From Polaribacter sp. Hel1_85 (GTDB lineage Bacteria > Bacteroidota > Bacteroidia > Flavobacteriales > Flavobacteriaceae), in NCBI RefSeq assembly GCF_000766795.1, contig NZ_JPDS01000001.1:191001-255000 (forward strand): DNA of 64,000 nt, given 5' to 3'. Numbering within the stretch: the first letter of the stretch is position 1; each line of letters begins with the position of its first letter. The position numbers and the translations under genes were made by a program. The notes under the pieces were generated by a model. That model was not told the DNA's origin and ran no database searches. It worked only from the letters and a program-made list of their open reading frames with translations. Below are positions 36,032 to 44,406 of this stretch, piece after piece.

Positions 36032-36044
36032 AATACTATCTTTG
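36013..36044 (+). promoter_or_regulatory. Promoter of ung
   Basis: TTG (36013-36015) and TATCTTTG (36037-36044) with 21 bases between them match the Bacteroidota -33/-7 consensus. The -7 element ends 24 bases before the ung ATG, so the leader is short. The promoter overlaps the start of the mutS2 coding region on the other strand. Confidence 0.65.
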
Positions 36045-36068
36045 ATATTCGCACAAAAATAACAAACA

Positions 36069-36731
36069 ATGCAAATAAAAGTAGCTGATAGTTGGAAAAA
36101 TATTTTACAGCAGGAATTTGATAAACCTTATTTTAAAGAATTAGCCAATTTTGTTGATGATGAATTTAAAAATCATCTATGTTTTCCTAAAGAAGATGTT
36201 ATTTTTGCAGCTTTTGATTTCTGTTCTTTTGAAGATTTAAAAGTGGTTATTATTGGTCAAGACCCTTATCATGACGAAAACCAAGCAAACGGATTGTGTT
36301 TTTCTGTAAAAGACGGAATGAAACATCCACCATCTTTAAAAAATATTTTTAAAGAAATTGCTTCAGATTTACATCAGGAAATTCCTGAAAGTGGGGATTT
36401 AGAAAAATGGGCAAAACAAGGAGTTTTATTGCTAAATGCAACTTTAACTGTTAGAGCTCATGAAGCCGGAAGTCATCAAAAGAAAGGTTGGGAAACGTTT
36501 ACAGATGCTGTTATTGAGCAAATTTCTAATGAGAAAGAAAATGTTGTTTTTTTACTTTGGGGTAAGTTTGCTGAAAGTAAAACAGCATTGATAAATACTC
36601 AGAAACATACTGTTTTTACAGCTCCTCATCCTTCTCCTTTAGGGGCTTGGAGAGGTTGGTTTGGAAGTAAACATTTTTCTAAAACGAATGAGGTTTTACA
36701 AAAATCTCAAAAAACTACGATACAATGGTAG
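36069..36731 (+). CDS. ung: Uracil-DNA glycosylase
   Basis: Ung (220 residues, normal length) removes uracil from DNA to start base-excision repair, in the cytoplasm. All family motifs are present: GQDPYHDENQANGLCFS (catalytic Asp65), GVLLLNATLTVRAHEAGSH, VVFLLWGKFA, and HPSPLGAWRGWFGSKHFSKTN (catalytic His187 and the DNA-intercalating loop). Its 3' end overlaps the convergent glycosyltransferase gene by 17 bases. The divergent neighbour mutS2 is also linked to nucleic-acid maintenance, but nothing shows joint control. Confidence 0.96.
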   Translation: MQIKVADSWKNILQQEFDKPYFKELANFVDDEFKNHLCFPKEDVIFAAFDFCSFEDLKVVIIGQDPYHDENQANGLCFSVKDGMKHPPSLKNIFKEIASDLHQEIPESGDLEKWAKQGVLLLNATLTVRAHEAGSHQKKGWETFTDAVIEQISNEKENVVFLLWGKFAESKTALINTQKHTVFTAPHPSPLGAWRGWFGSKHFSKTNEVLQKSQKTTIQW

Positions 36732-37728
36732 ACAAAACTGTTTGATTGTAATAAGGCAATAAAATTGCTTCTATAATTTCTTCTGTTGTATCTGGATAAG
36801 CTACTTCTGTAATTGTATTTGAATGAATCCATTTTGCAATTTTAGGAACTCTATTTCTACTTAGTTTTTTCATTACAGAAACGCCCATTTCTTTTAAAGC
36901 TAATGCATTACATTGTTGTTCGTATTGATTTTTCATAGGGATAACCATTAGTCTTTTTTTAAGATATAAAGCTTCAGAAGGAGTTTCAAAACCAGCTCCA
37001 CAAAGTACACCAGAAGAAGAACTGATGCTTTTTATAAAATCGAATTCATTGATAGGATAAATGATAATATTCTTTTTAAAAATTAAACTGTTTGTTTCTT
37101 TTGAAAAAATATGCCACTTTACAATTGGTATTTTAGATAAAATTTTTACAATTTTCTCAACTTTATAAGAAGGTAAGTATACTGTAATATGGCCTTTGTT
37201 ACTAGTTTTTATAGTTCTAATTTTCTTTCTAATAATTGGTGTAAAAGTTGCTGAACTATAAGGTTTAAAATGAAAACCAAAACGTACTTTAGAAGGCGCG
37301 TAGTATTTTAAAATATATTTTTCAAACTTATATTTTCCGTATTTAGGAGAAGCGGAATCTAAAACAGCATTTTGATGACTTAAAGAAATAATATTTACAT
37401 TATTTAGTTTTGCTGCCCATGCAGAAACGGGTTCAAAATCGTTTATAATTAAATCATAGTCTTTAATTGGTAACCTTTTAATTTCGTTGTAAAAACGGCG
37501 TAATTTCATCTTTTTAAAACTTTGCCAAAAGTCAATACCACCTTTTTTACCAAATGTAAAATTTAAACCTTTTAAGTTGTACTTTACCTTAAAACCTAAT
37601 TCTAAATTATTTTCATTTCCACTAATTAAAATATCTAATTCACCTTTTTGTTTTAGAATAGGAATAATTTCTTTAGCTCTTGTTAAATGACCATTTCCAG
37701 TACCTTGAATTGCATATAGTATTCTCAT
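36715..37728 (-). CDS. Glycosyltransferase of the MJ1255/GT-B type
   Basis: A 337-residue GT-B-like glycosyltransferase. The N-terminus MRILYAIQGTGNGHLTRA is the hallmark of a family of UDP-sugar-type transferases (MJ1255/VC2487-like), with the Gly-rich loop and His contacting the acceptor. The C-terminal half has GVLCGAGFETPSEALYLKK (donor-phosphate binding) and VIPMKNQYEQQCNA. Acceptor and donor are unknown; a lipid acceptor is plausible because the gene follows an LpxH-like phosphoesterase by 5 bases on the same transcript. No membrane segment is visible. The final 17 bases overlap ung on the opposite strand. Confidence 0.8.
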   Translation of the reverse strand: MRILYAIQGTGNGHLTRAKEIIPILKQKGELDILISGNENNLELGFKVKYNLKGLNFTFGKKGGIDFWQSFKKMKLRRFYNEIKRLPIKDYDLIINDFEPVSAWAAKLNNVNIISLSHQNAVLDSASPKYGKYKFEKYILKYYAPSKVRFGFHFKPYSSATFTPIIRKKIRTIKTSNKGHITVYLPSYKVEKIVKILSKIPIVKWHIFSKETNSLIFKKNIIIYPINEFDFIKSISSSSGVLCGAGFETPSEALYLKKRLMVIPMKNQYEQQCNALALKEMGVSVMKKLSRNRVPKIAKWIHSNTITEVAYPDTTEEIIEAILLPYYNQTVLSTIVS

Positions 37729-37733
37729 AAGTA

Positions 37734-38612
37734 TTATTTTACGGGTTTTTGAATGTCAAATTCTTTTAAAAGCTCTTCAAAAAGAAAGTTGTTTTTTTCT
37801 TCTTTATTTATAATTTTTAATTCTTTTTTGCTTAGTTTATTTTCTTGTTTTTTTGCTACTTTATCTTTCGCATATTCATATAAATTCCATTCTTTATTAC
37901 TGTATTCTAAGGCAGTTAAGTTTTCTATCCAATCTCCAGAATTTAAGTAGGTTGTTTTTCCTTTTTGAGTTTCTATTTCTCTAATTTCTGGTTGATGAAT
38001 ATGACCACAAATAACATAATCATAGTTGTTTTCTATAGCAATATCTGAAGCTGTTATTTCGAAATTATTAATAAACTTAACAGCACTTTTTACACTGTTT
38101 TTAATCTTTTTAGAAAGCGAAAGTTTTCCATAACCAAAAAGACTACTTATCCAGTTTATAAAGGTGTTTAGAACTATTAATAGATCATAACCTTTGCCAC
38201 CTAATTTAGCTAACCATTTAGAGTGTTGCATGGTAACATCAAAAACATCACCATGAAATATCCATGCTTTTTTATCATCAATATCTAAAACAAGTTTGTT
38301 TAAAATTTTAAAGTTTCCAAGTTGAAAACCTTTAAACTTTCGTAACATTTCATCATGGTTTCCGGTGATATAGTATATTTCTGTTCCTTTTGATAAAAGC
38401 CCTGTTAAATGTTTAATTACATTCATATGAGATTTTGGAAAATAACGTTTGTTAAACTGCCAAATATCAATAATATCACCATTTAAAATCAATACTTTTG
38501 GTTGTATTGTTTTTAAATAGTTTAATAGTTCTTTAGCGCTACAACCATATGTACCAAGATGTACATCAGATATAACAACATAATCTAACTTACGTTTTTT
38601 TTGCTTTTTCAT
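37734..38612 (-). CDS. LpxH-like metallophosphoesterase
   Basis: A 292-residue calcineurin-type phosphoesterase. The metal motifs are ISDVHLG, LNGDIIDIW, TGNHDE, FHGDVFD and GHIHQPE, followed by YLNSGDWIENLTAL. This matches the UDP-2,3-diacylglucosamine diphosphatase-like (LpxH2-type) family, which cleaves a pyrophosphate in lipid A synthesis; in Bacteroidota these paralogues are often encoded next to a GT-B glycosyltransferase, as here, so the true substrate may be another lipid or nucleotide-sugar intermediate. The C-terminal 45 residues are Lys/Glu-rich. It is the first gene of a two-gene unit. Confidence 0.82.
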   Translation of the reverse strand: MKKQKKRKLDYVVISDVHLGTYGCSAKELLNYLKTIQPKVLILNGDIIDIWQFNKRYFPKSHMNVIKHLTGLLSKGTEIYYITGNHDEMLRKFKGFQLGNFKILNKLVLDIDDKKAWIFHGDVFDVTMQHSKWLAKLGGKGYDLLIVLNTFINWISSLFGYGKLSLSKKIKNSVKSAVKFINNFEITASDIAIENNYDYVICGHIHQPEIREIETQKGKTTYLNSGDWIENLTALEYSNKEWNLYEYAKDKVAKKQENKLSKKELKIINKEEKNNFLFEELLKEFDIQKPVK

Positions 38613-38836
38613 TTCTTAAAGTGAGGTAGAAGTGTTGATGTTTGCAAAAATGTAAGTTCTTTGCAATTTGTTTTTGGCAATAAAAAGGTACTTTGTTACT
38701 AAACAATAATCTTTCTTCTTTTGATTTAACCAAAAATAGCAAGTCAATGTTTAGTAATAGTAAACTTAAAATGAAAAATAGGTAAGAAAAACCTTATAAA
38801 AAGGTTTCGATATTGTTAGGTTAATATTATGTATCA
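38613..38836. other. Intergenic region with an inverted repeat
   Basis: This spacer upstream of the phosphoesterase contains a 10-base perfect inverted repeat TTACTAAACA (38696-38705) / TGTTTAGTAA (38748-38757), 42 bases apart. No gene is seen. Confidence 0.45.
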
Positions 38837-38863
38837 TAAAAAAAATCCGCTAAAAAGCGGATT
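38837..38863 (-). terminator. Terminator after the small lipoprotein gene
   Basis: Stem AATCCGC / GCGGATT (38844-38850 and 38857-38863) with a TAAAAA loop, followed on the reverse strand by a T-run. It lies 33 bases past the stop of the 46-residue lipoprotein and ends that operon. Confidence 0.85.
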
Positions 38864-38895
38864 CATTGAATTTGAAATTAAGAATCAAGAAGATT

Positions 38896-39036
38896 TTAAG
38901 AAAAATCTACCTGATTTAATGTTGTTTGAATAGTTGTTGTATTGTCTGCTAAACCACAAGATTTAGAAGTGCTTCTACAAGAAGAAAAACAAAGGATTCC
39001 TAAAATACAAACTGCAATAAATACTACTTTTTTCAT
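38896..39036 (-). CDS. 46-residue small lipoprotein
   Basis: A short gene on the reverse strand. The protein begins MKKVVFIAVCILGILCFSSC, a complete lipoprotein signal with lipobox FSSC (Cys20), and then has only 26 mature residues (RSTSKSCGLADNTTTIQTTL...). The start lies 18 bases after the stop of the substrate-binding protein gene and a terminator follows, so it is the last gene of that operon. Its function is unknown; size and signal suggest a membrane-anchored peptide. Confidence 0.75.
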   Translation of the reverse strand: MKKVVFIAVCILGILCFSSCRSTSKSCGLADNTTTIQTTLNQVDFS

Positions 39037-39054
39037 TCTAAAGGGTTTTATAGG

Positions 39055-39915
39055 CTAAATGTACATATTTTTTATGAACTCGCCCGATTTTTTCTTCTCT
39101 TGGATAACGTTAAACTTTACCATTTTATTTTGAATGCGCGTAATTAAATTTTTAGTAATGGGTTTTCCATCATTCCATGCTGTAATTTTTAACCATTGTT
39201 GAATGTCTTCTATTTGTTGCTCATATCTTTCGGCTAAAGTTTTATCTATATTATTAATTTTTTTAAAGTCTTTAGTTTCATCATTAATAATGTCTAAAAC
39301 CCTTTTTACTTCTTCAAAATTATTTTCTAAAACTTCGTTTCTAACAGCAACTACAAAGCAAGGCCAAGGAGTGGGGCAGTCATCAACTCTTCTAAAAGTT
39401 CCATTATCTACTAAGGGTTTTGTGGTAAAATGTTCCCACATAAAATAATCTGCTTCACCGTTAGTTAAAGCATCAATACCGCCTTGTAAATTACCAATTA
39501 CTTTAAACTTTAATTTAGAAATATCCCAACCTTGATTATAAGCATTTACGATTGCCATTAAATGAGAACCAGAACCAAATCTGCTAATTGCAATTGTTGC
39601 ATGTTCTAGATCTTCAATTTTTTGGAAAGTTGATTTTGCACCCACATGAATTCCCCAAATTAAAGGAGATTTTACAAATGTTTGTACAATTTTAGAAGGA
39701 TTTCCTGCGCCAATATCTTTAATAATTCCTTCTGTTAAAACGATAGCAATATCTACATCTCCATTTCTTAAAGCTTTGCACATTTGCCCAGTTCCACCAG
39801 GAAAATCTTGCCAGCGAAGATTGATATTATGTTTGCTATATTCTTTATTTTTTAAGGTGATGTACCATGGATAATTGAAATGCTCAGGAACTCCACCAAC
39901 TTTAAGGTTGGTCAT
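39055..39915 (-). CDS. Cytoplasmic substrate-binding-like protein (NMT1/Ca3427 type)
   Basis: A 286-residue protein with a type 2 periplasmic-binding fold but no signal peptide. Family-like features: KVGGVPEHFNYPWYI at the start, LRNGDVDIAIVLTEGIIKDI, AISRFGSGSHLMAI and ALTNGEADYFMWEHF. It recalls the Ca3427/NMT1-like branch related to sulfonate, nitrate or pyrimidine-precursor binders. Without a signal peptide and with no ABC transporter genes nearby it probably works in the cytoplasm as a binding protein or enzyme. Its ATG directly abuts the TAA of the nucleoside phosphorylase gene, so both are translated from one mRNA. Confidence 0.72.
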   Translation of the reverse strand: MTNLKVGGVPEHFNYPWYITLKNKEYSKHNINLRWQDFPGGTGQMCKALRNGDVDIAIVLTEGIIKDIGAGNPSKIVQTFVKSPLIWGIHVGAKSTFQKIEDLEHATIAISRFGSGSHLMAIVNAYNQGWDISKLKFKVIGNLQGGIDALTNGEADYFMWEHFTTKPLVDNGTFRRVDDCPTPWPCFVVAVRNEVLENNFEEVKRVLDIINDETKDFKKINNIDKTLAERYEQQIEDIQQWLKITAWNDGKPITKNLITRIQNKMVKFNVIQEKKKSGEFIKNMYI

Positions 39916-40785
39916 TTACTCAACTAGTTTTTCAAGTGCATACTCTATTAATTCTGCGACCACTTTACCTGGATTTTTACTAAAAGTACCATCAGCTCTA
40001 TTGGCAATAATTGCGTTAATTGAACACGATTTATGACCTAATAATTTAGACAAACCATATATGGCAGAAGTTTCCATTTCTAAATTGGTAATTCTATGTC
40101 CGTTAAAACTGAAACTATCAATTTTATGATTTAAATCGTTGTCTTGTATAGCTAAACGTAAAATTCTTCCTTGAGGCCCATAAAAACCACCAGCTGTAGC
40201 TGTTATTCCTTGAAAAGTTTTATCAGACTTTAATTTATTTTCTAAAGTTTTACTATTTTCTATAATAATTGGATATGCTTTTTTAGGACTCCAATTTGTA
40301 TGTTTTACAAATGCGTCTTCTATTTCTGGGTTTGTAATTGTATCAATTTGATAGGAGTGTAATAAGCCATTTAAATCTAAACCATGAGAACTTATTACAA
40401 AAGAATCTACAGGAATATCTGCTTGTAAAGAACCAGAAGTACCCATTCTAACAATGTTTAATGACGTTAGATTTTCTTTTGGTTGTCTTGTTTTTAAATC
40501 GATATTTACCAAAGCATCTAATTCGTTTAAAACAATATCTATATTGTCTGGCCCAATCCCAGTAGAAATCACTGAAAATTGTTTGTTTTTATAAGTACCA
40601 GTTGTGGTTTTAAATTCACGTTTTTGAGTTGTGAACTCAATAGAATCAAAGTGTTTAGAAATTTTGTCGACTCTATCTTGATCGCCAACAAAAATTATAT
40701 TATTCGCAATATGTTCTGGTCTTAAATTTAGATGATAAACACTTCCATCTGGATTTAAGATTAGTTCGGATTGTTTTATAGGCAT
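39916..40785 (-). CDS. Nucleoside phosphorylase (uridine phosphorylase-like)
   Basis: A 289-residue member of the nucleoside phosphorylase family 1. Features: FVGDQDRVDKIS near the N-terminus (phosphate-binding side), ISTGIGPDNIDIVLNEL, VRMGTSGSLQADIPV and, near the C-terminus, NLEMETSAIYGLSKLLGHK (nucleoside-binding Glu-Met-Glu stretch). These fit uridine-phosphorylase-like enzymes that split nucleosides with phosphate in salvage. The exact base is not determined. It sits 3 bases after the DUF1835 gene and abuts the substrate-binding protein gene, a compact four-gene operon. Confidence 0.82.
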   Translation of the reverse strand: MPIKQSELILNPDGSVYHLNLRPEHIANNIIFVGDQDRVDKISKHFDSIEFTTQKREFKTTTGTYKNKQFSVISTGIGPDNIDIVLNELDALVNIDLKTRQPKENLTSLNIVRMGTSGSLQADIPVDSFVISSHGLDLNGLLHSYQIDTITNPEIEDAFVKHTNWSPKKAYPIIIENSKTLENKLKSDKTFQGITATAGGFYGPQGRILRLAIQDNDLNHKIDSFSFNGHRITNLEMETSAIYGLSKLLGHKSCSINAIIANRADGTFSKNPGKVVAELIEYALEKLVE

Positions 40786-40788
40786 ATT

Positions 40789-41733
40789 TTATGATGTAAT
40801 TTGTAATAGTTTTTTTGATTGATTATTAAATAAAAAACTATATTTTTTTGCTCCACCAAGATACGAATTTTCGTTGCGAATTTCACTATAAAAATTCATC
40901 TGGTTTTCTAATACTTTTTTACCTTTTCGAGATAATTTTACAGGATCGAATGAAGTAAATAGTTTTTTAAGTTGATCTATTTGATGTTCGTATTGAATAT
41001 CTCCAAAACCATAGTTGGTTTGGGTTTTTAGTAATTGACCAACTAATTGATGTTTAGATGAGAATTCTTGTGTATTAGCAGTTTTTAAAATGGTATTTTC
41101 AATTTGATTTAAACCATTTTTGATAGTAGGAAATCTAAGTAAATGTGCTTCTAAAGCGTCTGCTAAATATTTAAATGGAGACATTGGGTTGTACTTGTAA
41201 ATAGTTTCTAATCTTAAAGGACTATCAGAACAATACAATTGCCAAATATAATCTGCATATTCAATATCGTCTTGTGTTAAATCTACTCTGTTTTGGTAAT
41301 GTTCTTGAATTTGATTTTCAGTAAGTTCTCCCAATCCTTTTAGTTTGTTAGTACCTTTTACTTTACCACTGCAAACTAAAGAAATATGATAACCTTTTCT
41401 GTATTTTTTTAACCAACTAATAACAGCAATCATATTTATTTGGCAGAATAAATCGTGCTCAAACCATAAGACTATTTCTTTACTTTCTTTTTTATTACAA
41501 AGACTTCTGTATTCTTTTAATGTAAAATCGATAAATTTCTTTTTACTAACATTGTAAGAAGTTTTTAAAAAGTCGAACCTGTTTTTCCAAAAGGTTTCAC
41601 TACCAACATCTGTTGTCGTTTTCCCTTCACACAACATTTCTCTCCAGGTAATAAAGTCTCCTGAAAAATGAAGTTTTTTAAGATAGTTTGTTGTACTATC
41701 TCCGTTTGTAATATGTAATATTGAAGAATTCAT
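40789..41733 (-). CDS. DUF1835-domain protein
   Basis: A 314-residue soluble protein of the DUF1835 family: the start ILHITNGDSTTNYLKK, then FITWREMLCEGKT and IVLWFEHDLFCQINM are the recognisable conserved blocks. The C-terminal half is helical. No enzymatic role is established; the family has a Rossmann-like N-terminal region. It is the first gene of the operon with the nucleoside phosphorylase. The gap to the upstream SUI1 gene is 51 bases. Confidence 0.8.
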   Translation of the reverse strand: MNSSILHITNGDSTTNYLKKLHFSGDFITWREMLCEGKTTTDVGSETFWKNRFDFLKTSYNVSKKKFIDFTLKEYRSLCNKKESKEIVLWFEHDLFCQINMIAVISWLKKYRKGYHISLVCSGKVKGTNKLKGLGELTENQIQEHYQNRVDLTQDDIEYADYIWQLYCSDSPLRLETIYKYNPMSPFKYLADALEAHLLRFPTIKNGLNQIENTILKTANTQEFSSKHQLVGQLLKTQTNYGFGDIQYEHQIDQLKKLFTSFDPVKLSRKGKKVLENQMNFYSEIRNENSYLGGAKKYSFLFNNQSKKLLQITS

Positions 41734-41784
41734 AATTAAAAAACAACGTTTTTTTTGATTAATTATTGTGAGGCATTAAATATA

Positions 41785-42108
41785 CTAACCACCAACACGT
41801 TTTACTTTAAACCCTTTATCTTTTAACATCATCATTATTCGGTCTCTAAAATCTCCCTGAATAATTATTTTATCATCTTTAAAACTACCTCCAACAGATA
41901 GTTTTGTTTTAATTTCTTTTGCTAATATTTTAAAATCTGATGTTGCTCCTGTATAGCCTTCTAAAATAGTAATTGGTTTCCCTTTTCGCTTTTCGTATTT
42001 ACAGATAATTGGATCTTCTTGTAACCAAATATTCGATTTTTCTTTAACAGATTCAGCAGTTTCCTTGTGTTCTGGAAATAATTTTTTTAGTTGATCTTTG
42101 AAATCCAT
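41785..42108 (-). CDS. SUI1/YciH-type translation initiation factor-like protein
   Basis: A 107-residue protein of the eIF1/SUI1 family. The core motif GKPITILEGYTG, then LAKEIKTKLSVGGSFKDDKIIIQGDFRDRI and GFKVKRVGG match bacterial YciH/SUI1 proteins, which bind the ribosome and affect initiation fidelity or stress-time translation. The ATG at 42108 (MDFKDQLKKLF) is preferred; an in-frame ATG 13 codons earlier lies within a CCCCAAAGGGG repeat and is unlikely. It is followed by the DUF1835 gene on the same strand. Confidence 0.88.
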   Translation of the reverse strand: MDFKDQLKKLFPEHKETAESVKEKSNIWLQEDPIICKYEKRKGKPITILEGYTGATSDFKILAKEIKTKLSVGGSFKDDKIIIQGDFRDRIMMMLKDKGFKVKRVGG

Positions 42109-42111
42109 ATT

Positions 42112-42223
42112 AGCCCCTCTTAATCTCCCCAAAGGGGAGAAACTCAACTCGGGTATTTGAGTTTTTATTTTATTTTTTTATTTCGCAAACCATTCCTTCC
42201 CTTTAGGAAGGTTAGGATGGGTT
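42112..42223. repeat. Spacer with two hairpin repeats (CTCCCCAAAGGGGAG and CCTTCC...GGAAGG)
   Basis: This spacer before the SUI1 gene holds CTCCCCAAAGGGGAG (42125-42139), an 8-base stem AAACTCAA/TTGAGTTT (42140-42164), and CCTTCC-CTTTA-GGAAGG inside CCATTCCTTCC...GGATGGG (42190-42221). Both GC-rich pieces look like the dispersed elements that are common between flavobacterial genes. Confidence 0.65.
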
Positions 42224-42229
42224 TTGTTT

Positions 42230-43177
42230 TTACTTTTTTAATCCTAATTCTCTTAAACGTTGATCTAAAAATTCACCAGCAGTTATATCTTCAAATTGTT
42301 TTGGATGCTCTTCATCGATACATTTATCTAAAACATCTAGCTTCATATCTGAAACAGGATGCATAAAAAACGGAATTGAATAACGAGAAGTTCCCCACAT
42401 TTCTTTTGGTGGATTTACAACTCTGTGAATGGTAGATTTTAATTTGTTATTACTGTGACGCGATAACATATCACCAACATTAATCATAATTTCATCTGGT
42501 GCAGCCATGGCATCAATCCATTCTCCTTTATGGTTTTGAACTTGCAAACCTTTACCTTGAGCGCCCATTAATAACGTAATTAAATTAATATCTCCATGAG
42601 CTGCTGCTCTTTCTGCACCTTTAGGTTCTGTTTTTATTGGCGGGTAATGAATAGGACGTAAAATACTATTTCCATTTTTAATATAGTTGTCAAAATAGGT
42701 TTCCTCTAATCCTAAATGTAATGCTAAAGAGCGTAATACATATTTAGCTGTTTTTTCTAACATTTGGTAAGTTTCTTTACCAACTTTATTAAAATTAGCT
42801 AATTCATTAACAGTTACATTTTCTGGGTATTCATTTGCATATTTAGAGTCTTTATCTACATATTGTCCAAAATGCCAAAACTCTTTTAAATCGCCTTCTT
42901 TTTTACCTTTTGCAGATTCTTTACCAAAAGAGACATAACCTCTTTGACCTCCAATTCCTGGAATTTCATATTTCTCTTTTGTTTCTAGTGGTAAATCAAA
43001 AAAGTTTTTTATTTCAGTATATAAGTTTTCGACTAATTGATCATCTAAAAAATGACCTTTTAAGGCTACAAAACCAATGTTTTCGTAAGCATGACCAATT
43101 TCATCAATAAATTGTTGTTTTTTGCTTTCATCAGTAGATAGAAAATCTGCTAAATTTACACTTGGTATTTTATTCAT
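42230..43177 (-). CDS. Isopenicillin N synthase-like Fe(II)/2-oxoglutarate-type oxygenase
   Basis: A 315-residue non-haem iron oxygenase. The N-terminal DIOX_N-like part (PSVNLADFLSTDESKK ... NIGFVALKGH) leads to the double-stranded beta helix with HGDINLITLLMG (His-x-Asp iron ligands), a distal His in STIHRVVNPP and RYSIPFFMHP (Arg-x-Ser, which binds 2-oxoglutarate). These fit the isopenicillin N synthase-like superfamily; the substrate cannot be read from sequence. It is flanked by spacers on both sides and looks monocistronic. Confidence 0.85.
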   Translation of the reverse strand: MNKIPSVNLADFLSTDESKKQQFIDEIGHAYENIGFVALKGHFLDDQLVENLYTEIKNFFDLPLETKEKYEIPGIGGQRGYVSFGKESAKGKKEGDLKEFWHFGQYVDKDSKYANEYPENVTVNELANFNKVGKETYQMLEKTAKYVLRSLALHLGLEETYFDNYIKNGNSILRPIHYPPIKTEPKGAERAAAHGDINLITLLMGAQGKGLQVQNHKGEWIDAMAAPDEIMINVGDMLSRHSNNKLKSTIHRVVNPPKEMWGTSRYSIPFFMHPVSDMKLDVLDKCIDEEHPKQFEDITAGEFLDQRLRELGLKK

Positions 43178-43237
43178 GATATTTTAATTTAAAAATTGGG
43201 ATGATAAAGTTACTAAAAATTCGATAAAGCCAAATTT

Positions 43238-43972
43238 TTATTTCTTTTTAAAAGGAATTAAGTAAGTAAGTGTGTAGTTAAATCCAAAACCAGATCCACT
43301 TTCAAAGATTCTATTAAAACCAGGTGAATACAGTGTTTTAAAATTTTCAGGATCTTTTACACTCATTAAAATTTTATAAGAACCACTAAATGTGATAAAA
43401 AAGTTTTTAAATGTTTCTGCTCTAAAACCAACAACAAATTCTGACCAATGTGCATTTAAACCAGTTATGGTAAATGGAGTTGTATTGGTATTTGCAGGGA
43501 AATAAAGAGGGTAATCTTCTATATCTGTTATTACATTAGGTGTATAACTATTTAAGGTTTGCTCAAAAAAGCTAAAACCATAACGATATCCTACAAAGAT
43601 TTCGTTATTCATATCTAACCAATTTTGGTAAGCATTGTAATTAAAACCTAAACGGATATAATTCCCTTTTGATGTTGAATTTGTATAATCTTCAGCCGTA
43701 GTTTCTTCTTCGAAACCAACTTCTGCTGCAATGTAAAAGTTCTTTTTTATTCTATAATCTCCAACAATTTCTAAACCACTGTAAGAACTATTAAACTGTG
43801 CTAAAATAGGTTTGCTAATATCTATACCAACTCGAAACCCATAATTGGTTTTATAAACGATTGAATCTTTTTTTGATGCTATAATTGTGTTCTTTTTTTG
43901 TTCTTGTGAAAACCCATCAACATAAACAAAAAGGAAACAAATGCTAATGAAATATTTGTACATGTGCTGCAT
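43238..43972 (-). CDS. DUF6048-family outer-membrane-like protein
   Basis: A 244-residue exported protein (signal peptide ending GFSQ near residue 22). The mature part is a chain of beta strands with alternating residues and aromatic ends (GFRVGIDISKPILAQF, YIAAEVGFEEE, FVVGFRAETFKNFFITF, GFNYTLTYLIPFKKK), so a small outer-membrane beta-barrel is likely. The pattern fits DUF6048, usually encoded beside DUF6452 in Flavobacteriia, as here: its 5' end overlaps the DUF6452 gene by 29 bases. A start three codons later (MYKYF) is possible. Function is unknown. Confidence 0.7.
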   Translation of the reverse strand: MQHMYKYFISICFLFVYVDGFSQEQKKNTIIASKKDSIVYKTNYGFRVGIDISKPILAQFNSSYSGLEIVGDYRIKKNFYIAAEVGFEEETTAEDYTNSTSKGNYIRLGFNYNAYQNWLDMNNEIFVGYRYGFSFFEQTLNSYTPNVITDIEDYPLYFPANTNTTPFTITGLNAHWSEFVVGFRAETFKNFFITFSGSYKILMSVKDPENFKTLYSPGFNRIFESGSGFGFNYTLTYLIPFKKK

Positions 43973-44405
43973 CTTGATTTTCTAATATGATTAATGTTTC
44001 TTCTGGTGTAAATTCTTTAATCCAAGTATTGTCTGATGAAAAAGTAACTTCATTAAAGACAATTTTATAACCACAAGAACGAGATACATATACTTCTTCT
44101 GGAGTGTATTTTATTGTAAACTGATTTATAACTCCTTCTTTTGAGAAATTATATACAGTTTCTGTAGTTAAACTATTTAAAGGAATTGTAATTGTATTTA
44201 TAGTTTGATTTACATAAATGCTGTCATTTTTTCCTTCTGCCCAAACATACAATTCCTTTACGTTTTTTAGCGTTTCGGTATTTGATTCATCATAAAATTC
44301 TATAACTAATTTTTCTGTTACAGGGTTTTTTAAACAGAAATCATCTTTTTCACAAGAAATATTTATGAGAAGAATGAAACCTAAAAAGAACATTATTTTT
44401 TTCAT
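43944..44405 (-). CDS. DUF6452-family lipoprotein
   Basis: A 153-residue lipoprotein. The ATG at 44405 (MKKIMFFLGFILLINISC) is chosen because it gives a clean lipobox (Cys18) and begins just after the stop of the pterin dehydratase gene; the longer frame has an implausible N-terminus. The mature region has CEKDDFCLKN near the start and a Cys in SRSCGYKIVFNEV near the end, as in DUF6452 proteins. The gene overlaps the DUF6048 gene by 29 bases, implying linked translation. Function is unknown; the pair may act together at the outer membrane. Confidence 0.72.
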   Translation of the reverse strand: MKKIMFFLGFILLINISCEKDDFCLKNPVTEKLVIEFYDESNTETLKNVKELYVWAEGKNDSIYVNQTINTITIPLNSLTTETVYNFSKEGVINQFTIKYTPEEVYVSRSCGYKIVFNEVTFSSDNTWIKEFTPEETLIILENQDAAHVQIFH

Positions 44406-44406
44406 A

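Noticed and set aside
36069..36731. Defence island signal from ung and mutS2 side by side
   Set aside because: Both are housekeeping genes with normal motifs and no restriction, toxin or phage genes are present nearby.
39055..40785. Futalosine-type menaquinone pathway (a nucleoside hydrolase plus binding-protein-like enzyme)
   Set aside because: The binding protein lacks the MqnA/MqnD-style N-terminal motifs I know, the phosphorylase looks uridine-phosphorylase-like, and no other pathway gene is nearby.
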